This document shows, piece after piece, positions 23,320 to 35,236 of a stretch of DNA of 64,000 nucleotides. Source of the DNA: Omphiscola glabra (Eukaryota; Mollusca; Gastropoda; Lymnaeidae); the NCBI GenBank assembly GCA_964017045.1, contig OZ024810.1:1894111-1958110 (forward strand), written 5' to 3'. Under the pieces are notes generated by a model. It saw only the letters and a program-made list of their open reading frames with translations. It had not been told where the DNA came from and did not search any database. Made by a program: the position numbers and the translations under genes. The number at the start of each line of letters is the position of its first letter. The stretch's first letter is position 1.

Positions 23320-23560
23320 CGCTAAATGAGATTCTTTAACAAAAAAATTGTTTGGTGCGTAATATTTTATGTTGTCTTTTGTGAAATAGTTGGTGAAATG
23401 AATCTGCAGTGTAGAATCGGGTGGGTCATTAGAATACAGTTCAGAGGCATGAACAAAAATGTGCGGTTGCGAGCCTTGGGTGGGGTGGGGGGGGGGGCAC
23501 TAATTGGCATTCTTATAAAGTGTGTTACTTGTATGCATGTTTTGTCCAATGTTCATCCCC
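23320..23560 (+). mobile_element. second copy of the dispersed repeat seen at 11385
   Basis: Shares with 11385-11710 the ordered landmarks TTGGTGCGTAATAT, AATCTGC, GGGTGGG with CATTAGAATA, a 13-base G run, and CTTATAAAG(C/T)G(C/T)GTTAC. Class unknown. Confidence 0.6.
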
Positions 23561-23795
23561 ACCCCCATAGCTCGAGATTACATTTCATAAAGGATTTATA
23601 CCAAAAACTTTGTTTGCTGGGAGTTGTTTTATTATGTTTTCATTGAGTGGTCTACGTTTAACTACCCGCCAAACATGACGACCAACCAACTCTTGATTCG
23701 CTAATCACGGACAACGAAAGAGTTCAAGTCTACTTCTTTGGAAACAAAATAGGGGAAAAGGAACACCCGGAAGAAATAAACTGGGTAGAGCAAGA

Positions 23796-24702
23796 CATAA
23801 GGTGACAAGATCCAGACAGAGACACAAGACATAAAGTGACAAGATTCAGACAAAGACACAAGACATAAAGTGACAAGATCCAGACAGAGACACAAGACAT
23901 AATGTCACAAGATCCAGACAGAGACACACGACATAAAGTGACTAGATCCAGACAGAGACACAAGACATAAAGTCATAAGATCCAGACAGAGACACGAAAT
24001 AATGTCACAAGATCCAGACAGACACAAAACATAAAGTCACAAGCTCCAGACAGAGACACACGACATAATGTCACAAGATCCAGACAGACACAAGACATAA
24101 TGTCACAAGATCCAGACAGACACAAGACATAAAGTCACAAGATCCAGACAGAGACACAAGACATAATGTCACAAGATCCAGACAGAGACACAAGACATAA
24201 TGTCACAAGATCCAGACAGAGACACACGACATAAAGTGACAAGATCCAGACAGAGACACACGACATTATGTCACAAGATCCAGACAGAGACACAAGACAT
24301 AATGTCACAAGATCCAGACAGAGACACACGACATAAAGTGACAAGATCCAGACAGAGACACACGACATAATGTCACAAGATCCAGACAGAGACACACGAC
24401 ATAAAGTGACAAGATCCAGACAGAGACACACGACATAAAGTGACAAGATCCAGACAGAGACACGCGACATAATGTCACAAGATCCAGACAGAGACACAAG
24501 ACATAATGTCACAAGATCCAGACAGAGACACACGACATAAAGTGACAAGATCCAGACAGAGACACACGACATAAAGTCACAAGATCCAGACAGAGACACG
24601 CGACATAATGTCACAAGATCCAGACAGAGACACACGACATAAAGTGACAAGATCCAGACAGAGACACACGACATAAAGTCACAAGATCCAGACAGAGACA
24701 CA
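23796..24702. repeat. 34-bp minisatellite, about 26 copies
   Basis: The unit contains AAGATCCAGACAGAGACACA and the variable segment (A/C)GACATAA(A/T)GT(G/C)AC. Several copies are 32 bp (GACAGACACAAG). The minus strand is open over long stretches in several frames, giving Cys- and Leu-rich repetitive peptides. I treat these as artefacts of stop-free repeats. Confidence 0.96.
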
Positions 24703-24709
24703 AGAAAAT

Positions 24710-25685
24710 GATATTTTGCGCGTTATTCGGAAATGGAAGCAGTCACACCACAAGCAATATATATATATATACATATAAGAGATATTCATTTTTTTAAATG
24801 GAGTTTTTTAGCATAATACGTCACTATGACGTCACGTTATATTCTAACGGCTTAGCGTGTGTGCTATGTACCAAAATTAAATACATGTATAAAAAATTAA
24901 TATAAATATTACCCTTAGTTATAATTTTCACGATAATTTGCAATTTATCTTATCTCAGTGATAATCAGAATGATACATTAATTCTGAATCGTATTTAGAC
25001 CCTTTACAGAATTCGGCTACCTTTTAATTTTTAGTCGCAGCTCTTTCAAATAATCCCAGGTGTTATTAGTACAACAAAAAAGTGGAGAAAAAAAACCCAC
25101 GAGCTGGTATAAATAATTGAACATGCGTTTATGACGTGTCTGGATATAATAACCGAAAATCAACACATTTTAACCAAGTGGGAGCTAAAACCTAACCAAA
25201 AAACGGTGCGTTAATTTTAGATATTTCTGTTTCAACGAAGAATACATAATATAAAAATAATAAAAACGCACATTCTTGAAATCTGAGCTAATCAATGGTT
25301 AACCAATGAAAAGGAATTAAAGAGAGCAACCGACTCCTGGAGCTAAACACGTTCAACTGGTTCATCAATATTATTTTAAAACTCCTGGCACATTAAGAAA
25401 TTGAACAGGGAAGAGTGAACACTTGACCGCGGCTATTTCTCTCTGGCCTCTAACACAAATTTACCACTTGCACACGCCCGGGAGCAAACTCTTCTATCGG
25501 TGGTCATGTTGTCCTGCTTTGGGCACAGGCCGCCCCAGTTATGATGTACTCACGCCAGCCGAGAGTTCCTGGATCTAATTTGACAGACATGTTTCTCAAC
25601 GGATTAACCGTGTGGCTTAAACCAGCTCTGTTTCTCTCCCGCCTCCGGTTATCAGCAGTGGGGGCATAACGCACAATAAGGGACC
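24710..25685. other. no gene seen
   Basis: AT-rich left part and a more balanced right part (25400-25680). No coding evidence. Confidence 0.5.
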
Positions 25686-25689
25686 ATAT

Positions 25690-25889
25690 CAGGGGTTCTT
25701 AAACCATTTCTGTACCACCGCATCTCCTCTTGAGTTCAAACCATTTTCCACAACCCCATTTCTATTATAAAACGTATTTCTCTCATCGCCATGCAAAGAC
25801 TGTTAATAGAAATGGAAATACATCCAGTTTTCTGTGTCCTCCCGCATCACGTGATACTTACCCCAACACCAGGAGATAGAGAACCCCTG
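25690..25889. mobile_element. hAT-like MITE whose right end seeds the 61-bp array
   Basis: The left end is CAGGGGTTCTTAAACC; the right end in reverse complement is CAGGGGTTCTCTATC, sharing the first ten bases. The flanks are GACCATAT (25682-25689) and GGCTATAT (25890-25897), six of eight identical. CAGGGGTTCT is typical of hAT ends. The last 39 or so bases plus the right flank recur as the unit of the array that follows. Confidence 0.65.
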
Positions 25890-28800
25890 GGCTATATGGT
25901 CTTCACGGTCCTTGATACTTACCCCAACCCCAGGAGATAGAGAACCCCTGGGCTATATGGTCTTCACGGTCCTTGATACTTACCCCAACCCCAGGAGATA
26001 GAGAACCCCTGGGCTATATGGTCTTCACGGTCCTTGATACTTACCCCAACCCCAGGAGATAGAGAACCCCTGGGCTATATGGTCTTCACGGTCCTTGATA
26101 CTTACCCCAACCCCAGGAGATAGAGAACCCCTGGGCTATATGGTCTTCACGGTCCTTGATACTTACCCCAACCCCAGGAGATAGAGAACCCCTGGGCTAT
26201 ATGGTCTTCACAGTCCTTGATACTTACCCCAACCCCAGGAGATAGAGAACCCCTGGGCTATATGGTCTTCACGGTCCTTGATACTTACCCCAACCCCAGG
26301 AGATAGAGAACCCCTGGGCTATATGGTCTTCACAGTCCTTGATACTTACCCCAACCCCAGGAGATAGAGAACCCCTGGGCTATATGGTCTTCACGGTTCT
26401 TGATACTTACCCCAACCCCAGGAGATAGAGAACCCCTGGGCTATATGGTCTTCACGGTCCTTGATACTTACCCCAACCCCAGGAGATAGAGAACCCCTGG
26501 GCTATATGGTCTTCACGGTCCTTGATACTTACCCCAACCCCAGGAGATAGAGAACCCCTGGGCTATATGGTCTTCACGGTCCTTGATACTTACCCCAACC
26601 CCAGGAGATAGAGAACCCCTGGGCTATATGGTCTTCACAGTCCTTGATACTTACCCCAACCCCAGGAGATAGAGAACCCCTGGGCTATATGGTCTTCACG
26701 GTCCTTGATACTTACCCCAAGCCCAGGAGATAGAGAACCCCTGGGCTATATGGTCTTCACGGTCCTTGATACTTACCCCAACCCCAGGAGATAGAGAACC
26801 CCTGGGCTATATGGTCTTCACGGTCCTTGATACTTACCCCAACCCCAGGAGATAGAGAACCCCTGGGCTATATGGTCTTCACAGTCCTTGATACTTACCC
26901 CAACCCCAGGAGATAGAGAACCCCTGGGCTATATGGTCTTCACGGTCCTTGATACTTACCCCAACCCCAGGAGATAGAGAACCCCTGGGCTATATGGTCT
27001 TCACGGTCCTTGATACTTACCCCAACCCCAGGAGATAGAGAACCCCTGGGCTATATGGTCTTCACGGTCCTTGATACTTACCCCAACCCCAGGAGATAGA
27101 GAACCCCTGGGCTATATGGTCTTCACAGTCCTTGATACTTACCCCAACCCCAGGAGATAGAGAACCCCTGGGCTATATGGTCTTCACAGTCCTTGATACT
27201 TTCCCCAACCCCAGGAGATAGAGAACCCCTGGGCTATATGGTCTTCACAGTCCTTGATACTTACCCCAACCCCAGGAGATAGAGAACCCCTGGGCTATAT
27301 GGTCTTCACGGTCCTTGATACTTACCCCAACCCCAGGAGATAGAGAACCCCTGGGCTATATGGTCTTCACGGTCCTTGATACTTACCCCAACCCCAGGAG
27401 ATAGAGAACCCCTGGGCTATATGGTCTTCACGGTCCTTGATACTTACCCCAACCCCAGGAGATAGAGAACCCCTGGGCTATATGGTCTTCACGGTCCTTG
27501 ATACTTACCCCAACCCCAGGAGATAGAGAACCCCTGGGCTATATGGTCTTCACGGTCCTTGATACTTACCCCAACCCCAGGAGATAGAGAACCCCTGGGC
27601 TATATGGTCTTCACAGTCCTTGATACTTACCCCAACCCCAGGAGATAGAGAACCCCTGGGCTATATGGTCTTCACGGTCCTTGATACTTACCCCAACCCC
27701 AGGAGATAGAGAACCCCTGGGCTATATGGTCTTCACAGTCCTTGATACTTACCCCAACCCCAGGAGATAGAGAACCCCTGGGCTATATGGTCTTCACGGT
27801 CCTTGATACTTACCCCAACCCCAGGAGATAGAGAACCCCTGGGCTATATGGTCTTCACGGTCCTTGATACTTACCCCAACCCCAGGAGATAGAGAACCCC
27901 TGGGCTATATGGTCTTCACAGTCCTTGATACTTACCCCAACCCCAGGAGATAGAGAACCCCTGGGCTATATGGTCTTCACGGTCCTTGATACTTACCCCA
28001 ACCCCAGGAGATAGAGAACCCCTGGGCTATATGGTCTTCACAGTCCTTGATACTTACCCCAACCCCAGGAGATAGAGAACCCCTGGGCTATATGGTCTTC
28101 ACGGTCCTTGATACTTACCCCAACCCCAGGAGATAGAGAACCCCTGGGCTATATGGTCTTCACGGTCCTTGATACTTACCCCAACCCCAGGAGATAGAGA
28201 ACCCCTGGGCTCTATGGTCTTCACGGTCCTTGATACTTACCCCAACCCCAGGAGATAGAGAACCCCTGGGCTATATGGTCTTCACGGTCCTTGATACTTA
28301 CCCCAACCCCAGGAGATAGAGAACCCCTGGGCTATATGGTCTTCACGGTCCTTGATACTTACCCCAACCCCAGGAGATAGAGAACCCCTGGGCTATATGG
28401 TCTTCACGGTCCTTGATACTTACCCCAACCCCAGGAGATAGAGAACCCCTGGGCTATATGGTCTTCACGGTCCTTGATACTTACCCCAACCCCAGGAGAT
28501 AGAGAACCCCTGGGCTATATGGTCTTCACGGTCCTTGATACTTACCCCAACCCCAGGAGATAGAGAACCCCTGGGCTATATGGTCTTCACAGTCCTTGAT
28601 ACTTACCCCAACCCCAGGAGATAGAGAACCCCTGGGCTATATGGTCTTCACGGTCCTTGATACTTACCCCAACCCCAGGAGATAGAGAACCCCTGGGCTA
28701 TATGGTCTTCACGGTCCTTGATACTTACCCCAACCCCAGGAGATAGAGAACCCCTGGGCTATATGGTCTTCACGGTCCTTGATACTTACCCCAACCCCAG

Positions 28801-29145
28801 GAGATAGAGAACCCCTGGGCTATATGGTCTTCACGGTCCTTGATACTTACCCCAACCCCAGGAGATAGAGAACCCCTGGGCTATATGGTCTTCACGGTCC
28901 TTGATACTTACCCCAACCCCAGGAGATAGAGAACCCCTGGGCTATATGGTCTTCACGGTCCTTGATACTTACCCCAACCCCAGGAGATAGAGAACCCCTG
29001 GGCTATATGGTCTTCACAGTCCTTGATACTTACCCCAACCCCAGGAGATAGAGAACCCCTGGGCTATATGGTCTTCACGGTCCTTGATACTTACCCCAAC
29101 CCCAGGAGATAGAGAACCCCTGGGCTTTATGGTCTTCACGGTCCT
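25851..29145. repeat. 61-bp minisatellite, about 54 copies, highly homogeneous
   Basis: Each unit contains GATACTTACCCCAACCCCAG, GAGATAGAGAACCCCTG and GGCTATATGGTCTTCAC. Most units differ only at a G/A position (CACGGTCC or CACAGTCC). On the minus strand every unit but one carries GGGGTAAGTATC, which matches the 5' splice-site consensus. The array starts inside the right end of the MITE at 25690-25889. No gene is known on either side in a position to be spliced through it. Confidence 0.97.
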
Positions 29146-31250
29146 AAATACTAAATTAAGGCTATACATTTTTACACCGATTTTTTTATTCCTTTACTTT
29201 AAAGTTCATTCTGGCAGTGAAGTGGGCACACATGACATGTCATTGACATGTCATTAGTTAAGAAACCAACAGGAGCGAACTCTGTCAAAATTGTAATTGT
29301 TCATTTGGTGTCATCCCCCGGAACCCACGAAAGTGACGCTGCTGTCCGTGTGGAAACTGCGTGTATGTTGCGACGTATGGTCTCAATGATAGCGATTCGC
29401 ATACAACGAAGTTTGTTTGAAGATCGGGACTTATTAACCAATGGGAAACCGAATGTGCAGGAATATTGTACAGGTATACCATACAGGTATACCATACAGG
29501 TATATAGTACAGGTATATCGTACAGCTCCTCTCACAAAATAGTCACAACCCCACCACAAAAAAAACAACAATGTTATTAATGGTAACCGCTGATAATCTT
29601 GCAAGTGTTTACCTCGTCATTCGTGTGCTGCGTTCATGTACTTTTATATTATTATATGAAACATTGAATGATCTCAAATTAAATGAACGCTAAGTGTGTT
29701 GGGTTCAAGACAAAAAAATGAAAAGATTTTCAATTGAAGACCAGCCTCGACCAACTTGTCATGGTTGACAAGCCAATCAGCTTGGTCTTTCATTCATAAT
29801 GAACGATTAATCTCACGGAGAATTGTGTGTGTGTGTGCATTGGATTTCGATACATTTACCGAAGCATCAAACAAGATTTCTACTGAGCCCATGTCAAAAA
29901 TGTTGACCATCTCAAAGAAAAAAATTCAACAAAGCAAGCAACTATTTGCTTCGCTCAATGTGCGTTGCTACATTTGTGTTGGTTGAGCGGGTATTCTTGT
30001 TAGGATATCATCCACAAACTACATGTACCATAAGGTGAATTTGATGGGGGGAGAGGGAGAGGCGGGGAACGACATAATTGTAATACCTGTAGTTTAAGAA
30101 AATTATTTTCTACTTTATAGTGCGCTTAAACTCATCTTGGAAACAAAATGTCTTCTTTTAAACATAAAAAAAATGTCTTCTTTTAAACATAAAAAAAAAT
30201 GTCTTCTTTTAAACATAAAAAAAAATGTCTTCTTTTAAACATAAAAAAAAAAAATTACTGCTATTCAGTATCCATAAAATACTTTTTTTTTTTTTAACAA
30301 TGAAATCCCGGCTATAGAAAAATCACCTGTCCTTAATTCCCCATCACTCAGCCCCACCTCTAAATTCTAAATTTTTCCGTCGCCCCGGGTACAGGGGATG
30401 TAACTCAGTGTCATCAACTCAGGCGTGAAAGACTCAATCGTGTGGCAACAACAAAAAAACAACAACACAAAAACAGCAACACAAAAAAACACCCTTTTCA
30501 AGATGTGAGAAAGTCTAATAAAAACAGGTTATGTTGGTGACAATGTGTGTAGATGGCGATTCTCAGGAGTAAACTCGTCTCACGGTAGAAGGCGGTTCTC
30601 AGTTGTGAAAAATGTGTTGAAACGGTGTTCAGCTCTTTATTTTCCATGCAGTCAAATATTGAAAGCTCTGTTTGCATGTAGGCATGTTTCCTGCTCTGAA
30701 CACTAAGCTCCATTGACTTTATTCAGATCTTTACTTTCCATGCAGTCAAATATTGAAAGCTAAGTAGCCATGTTTCCTGCTCTGAACACTGAGCTCCATT
30801 GACTTATTCAGATCTTCAAAAAACATAGGTTTTGTTCTTTTATTGAAATTAATTTGTTTATTTTGTGTGTTGTCTGCTGTAGAAGGCAACTTGCCGACAA
30901 GTCCGTTTCCCTGTCTCATCTTTTCTTTTCAAGCCTAAACAGATCCCCTATTCATTTCATTGACACGGCTTGAACGCAGTCCCCAAGATGTTGTCCTATA
31001 TTTTTAACACGTGCTTTCAACTCTGTTTACAATTATGACATGATAATATCTTGAAAAGATATTTTAAATCTATGAGATAGCTTTTTATTAAGAAAAAAAC
31101 GCTATTTTATTTTGTAAAATATAAATCCATGTCATGCTTTGGGATTTTAACTTATATTTGTCTCTTCCAGTTCAGCCAAACTTTCTGGAGATGTATTCAT
31201 GTACCATGAAAGATGGAGTTATTTCCGGAATCAGACATTTGGATCAGGTC
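29146..31250. other. no gene seen; small local repeats
   Basis: Includes a 15-bp repeat (ACAGGTATACCATAC, 29466-29525), a 27-bp repeat (TGTCTTCTTTTAAACATAAA plus an A run, 30146-30250) and two copies of a segment starting TTTCCATGCAGTCAAATATT (30640 and 30736). No ORF has protein-like features. Confidence 0.5.
30880..30905 (+). other. second hammerhead-like/Penelope-type motif
   Basis: CTGTAGAAGGCAACTTGCCG followed by ACAAGTCCG matches the layout at 6436-6461 (a GGC/GCC mini stem, then CCGACA), with a more damaged first box. Probably the end of another Penelope-like relic. Confidence 0.3.
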
Positions 31251-31257
31251 TACATCA

Positions 31258-31556
31258 CAGTGAGACACTACGGAAAATTGAGACACTATGGCACAGGGAG
31301 ACACTACGGCACAGGGAGACACTACGGCACAGGGAGACATTTCAATCAGGTCTACATCACAGGGAGACTTTACGTAACAGGGAGACTCGATGACTGTTCA
31401 AAAGTCACACCAACTTATCAAAGGCCTACTACAGATCGGTATATGTATACGGCATCTCGTTGGTCGGTACAATATTACCGTTGATCTGACACGTATTGAG
31501 TTGGTCGGTACAATATTACCGTTGATGTGACACGTATTGAGTTGGTCGGTACAACA
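31258..31556. repeat. 18-bp and 41-bp tandem repeats
   Basis: GGGAGACACTACGGCACA is repeated at 31258-31340. GTTGGTCGGTACAATATTAC is repeated in a 41-bp unit at 31440-31556. The 116-residue ORF across them is repeat-derived. Confidence 0.85.
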
Positions 31557-32336
31557 TCGGGGAGAGTGGTATTCTCGAATGCGGGGGCACACTTTCCACC
31601 GAATTTAACATTTGAGGTCAATTCCTGTAGATAACTTCAACACGACCTCTACTCTAATGACCCAACGAAGTTTTTGAAACAGTCAACTTCTAAACTCTCA
31701 AAGCTGCTTCTCAACATGTCGTGATTAGGGTGTGGCATTCTTTAACCTACTGAACACTTACTGAACATACAGCAGAGGACGTTTCTCGTCACGAAAACTG
31801 CACGCGCCTGTGCGTATTACAATAGCCCTGATCAAAAAGTATGCCAAGAAATGACGTCATTATGCAGATCTCAAACTTTATGCCGGATTAAACATAGAAC
31901 TATTCCTCGTTGCAGTTCACATCAAAAGATCTGACGTAAATATTGTGGGGGGACTCATTAGGTAAGTACCCCATTTATTTCCAAGGGTTCTCAATCACAT
32001 TTATATAACATCATGTCTTCAAACATCCACACTGAACTAAAAAAGAAAAGAAAATTTCACCAAAATTTCAATTTGTGTAAATGTGTAAATTATTGAGAGA
32101 TCCTTAACCTTTTTCTTACTAAAAACCATGACATTTGGTTATTTCATACTAACAATCATGAGGTTTAGTTATTTCTTACTAATAATCGTGAGATTTAGTT
32201 TTTCATTACTCACTTCTCATGTTTTTCTGTCATCTCATTCCTTCTATTAGTTATTTTTATATCCACCCACCCACACGCACAGCAACGCATACGCACGGGC
32301 GCACACACACATCACACAAGCCCAAACACCCACAGT
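31557..32336. other. no gene seen
   Basis: AT-rich DNA with a CA-rich patch just before 32337. No coding support. Confidence 0.5.
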
Positions 32337-32429
32337 CAGGGCCGTGCAGAGGATTTTTGGGTCCCGAGCAAAACCCCCCCCCCCCCCCCGCGGTCAAAAT
32401 AATTGTATCAAACATTTTGTGAATGTGAG

Positions 32430-33030
32430 ACAAAGAGTGCATTATTGCAACACTACAATAGAACTCTTCTTGCCATTTCTTTAGCAAACTCATCTAAGAT
32501 ATTTGAAAAATCAAGAGGTCAGATCACTTGTTGTCTCCCCTTCTTCATCTAAGTTTTGATCAGTTAGAGTTTGCTAAATGAGCTCTCTGCTGTTGAAATA
32601 GTTATTGGAATCGTAAACGCCCCCCCCCCCCCCTTTTTTTTTTGCAATGCAATTATCATGTTTCCAAAAAAAAAATTTCACTCAGCTTAAAATTGTTTGG
32701 AGCAAGAGGCTCGGCCCCAAGCTGGCTGGATCAATTTGTTTGAAATGAAAGATTGATCCCACCACATCAATCACAGACATTTCAGAAGAATATCTCCTGG
32801 AACAAAAAACAAAAAACAAAACAGTGCAAAAACTTCTAATTTCAGTTTAATTCCACAAGAAGCTGAATATAGACCCTATCTCTTGGACTGCTGTAGGGCA
32901 ACTTGTGAGTCCACTTGTAACACAAACAAAAATAGGGTCAACAAAAAAGTTACTCCTGAAATTGACTTCTTCGTTTGGGTCAGATGTTTGCTGATTCAGC
33001 TGAATATTTTGTCCTCTTTCAGAAATGTTT
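32430..33030 (-). pseudogene. degenerate hAT transposase, C-terminal part
   Basis: Read on the minus strand, 32847-33030 gives residues resembling the middle-to-late region of zinc-finger-MYM/TTF-type hAT transposases (a segment with VNFRSNFFVDPIF and later GSIFSFLWN). Further down, 32430-32600 gives STAESSFSKL, a stop, LIKT, and then PLDFSNILDEFAKEMARRV. This order fits the hATC dimerisation region followed by the usual C-terminal tail. Several stops break the frame, so it is dead. It is an assignment from family memory; a protein search would settle it. Confidence 0.6.
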
Positions 33031-33089
33031 ACCACTCTCCCCGAACAGATTTCAGTTCACATATCAATGAATTCAGATTGGCCAATTTA

Positions 33090-34850
33090 GTGGCCACTTC
33101 AATAGTCACGTCAATGGTCACTTCAGTGGTCACTTCAATGGCCACTTCAATAGTCACGTCAATGGTCACTTCAGTGGTCACTTCAGTTCTCACTTCAGTT
33201 CTCACTTCAGTTCTCACTTCAGTGGTCACTTCAATGGTCACTTCAATGGTCACGTCAATGGTCACTTCAGTGGTCACTTCAGTTCTCACTTCAGTGGTCA
33301 CTTCAATGGTCACTTCAGTGGTCACTTCAGTGGTCACTTCAATGGTCACTTCAGTGGTCACTTCAGTGGTCACTTCAGTGGTCACTTCAGTGGTCACTTC
33401 AATGGTCACTTCAGTGGTCACTTCAGTGGTCACTTCAGTGGTCACTTCAGTGGTCACTTCAGTTCTCACTTCAGTGGTCACTTCAGTGGTCACGTCAATG
33501 ATCACTTCAATGACCACTTCAATGGTCACGTCAATGATCACTTCAGTCGTCACTTCAGTGGTCACTTCAATGCTCACTTCAGTGGTCACGTCAATGCTCA
33601 CTTCAGTGGTCACGTCAATGATCACTTCAATGGCCACTTCAATAGTCACTTCAATGGCCACTTCAATGCTCACTTCAGTGGTCACTTTAATGGCCACTTC
33701 AATAGTAACGTCAATGGTCACTTCAGTGGTCACTTCAGTGGTCACTTCAGTTCTCACTTCAGTGGTCACTTCAATGGTCACTTCAATGGTCACGTCAATG
33801 GTCACTTCAGTGGTCACTTCAGTTCTCACTTCAGTGGTCACTTCAATGGTCACTTCAGTGGTCACTTCAATGGTCACTTCAGTGGTCACTTCAATGGTCA
33901 CTTCAGTGGTCACTTCAGTTCTCACTTCAGTGGTCACTTCAGTGGTCACGTCAATGATCACTTCAATGGCCACTTGAATAGTCACGTCAATGATCACTTC
34001 AGTGGTCACGTCAATGCTCACTTCAGTGATCACGTCAATGCTCACTTCAGTGGTCACTTCAATGATCACTTCAATGGCCACTTCAATAGTCACTTCAATG
34101 GCCACTTCAATGCTCACTTCAGTGGTCACTTCAATGGCCACTTCAATAGTCACGTCAATGGTCACTTCAGTGGTCACTTCAGTGGTCACGTCAATGATCA
34201 CTTCAATGGCCACTTGAATAGTCACGTCAATGGTCACTTCAGTGGTCACTTCAGTGGTCACTTCAGTGGTCACTTCAGTGGTCACTTCAGTGGTCACTTC
34301 AGTGGTCACTTCAGTGGTCACTTCAGTGGTCACTTCAGTTCTCACTTCAGTGGTCACTTCAGTGGTCACGTCAATGATCACTTCAATGACCACTTCAATA
34401 GTCAGTCAATGATCACTTCAGTGGTCACTTCAGTGGTCACTTCAGTGGTCACTTCAGTGGTCACTTCAGTGGTCACTTCAGTGGTCACTTCAGTGGTCAC
34501 TTCAGTGGTCACTTCAGTGGTCACTTCAATGGTTACTTCAATGGTCACGTCAATGGTCACTTCAGTGGTCACTTCAGTGGTCACGTCAATGATCATTTCA
34601 ATGGTCTCTTCAGTTCTCACTTCAGTGGTCACTTCAATGGTCACTTCAGTGGTCACTTCAGTGGTCACTTCAGTTCTCACTTCAGTGGTCACTTCAATGG
34701 TCACTTCAATGGTCACGTCAATGATCACTTCAGTGGTCACTTCAGTGGTCACGTCAATGATCACTTCAGTGGTCACTTCAATGGTCACTTCAATGGTCAC
34801 TTCAATGGTCACTTCAGTGGTCACGTCAATGATCACTTCAATGGTCACTT
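33090..34850. repeat. 12-bp satellite (GGTCACTTCAGT), about 146 units
   Basis: Units are GGTCACTTCA(G/A)T, with variants GGTCACGTCAAT, TCTCACTTCAGT, GATCAC- and GGCCACTTCAAT. As 12 is a multiple of three and the unit lacks stops, long open frames exist on both strands (up to 454 residues of VTTE-type repeats). One shift occurs near 34402, where a unit lost two bases. I do not call any of these a gene. Confidence 0.96.
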
Positions 34851-35236
34851 CCTTGTCGTTAGTAGGTTGGCGGTCAATCAAGATTAGTACTTTCATTCAA
34901 ACACTTGCCTTGATGACACAATGAAGGATGTCATGATGAAACATGAAGGATGTCATGATGACACATATGAAGGATGTCATATATTTTATAGCTCCCTTTC
35001 CCTATGTGCCTGTCTTTGGCAAGGCCCCCATGGGGGCAAGGCTCCGAGAGATTAACTCGGTTGCCTAGGCCTCTGCACGCCCCTGCTCACGGATCTTCAC
35101 AACCTACACACACACACGTAGCCAGTCACAACAACACCAAAGACAATAAATTACATGAAACAGCAGGTCATCACGTGATCAAGTGCCAAACAACAAGGGA
35201 GGATATCCAAAAGGTCAGTGGTATCAAACAAAAATA

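Larger units (their letters stand above)
32337..35085. mobile_element. decayed hAT transposon with internal satellite
   Basis: The left end is CAGGGCCGTGCAGAGG (32337-32352) and the right end in reverse complement is CAGGGGCGTGCAGAGG (35070-35085), 15 of 16 identical. The flanking octamers CCCACAGT and CTCACGGA share five positions. Remnants of a hAT transposase are on the minus strand near the left end. Most of the interior (33090-34850) is a 12-bp satellite, so the element either captured or generated it. Confidence 0.65.

Noticed and set aside
33029..34924. Very long ORFs (up to 454 codons) on both strands
   Set aside because: They follow from a stop-free 12-bp repeat. There is no signal peptide, domain or unique sequence, and the decayed transposon context argues against a gene.
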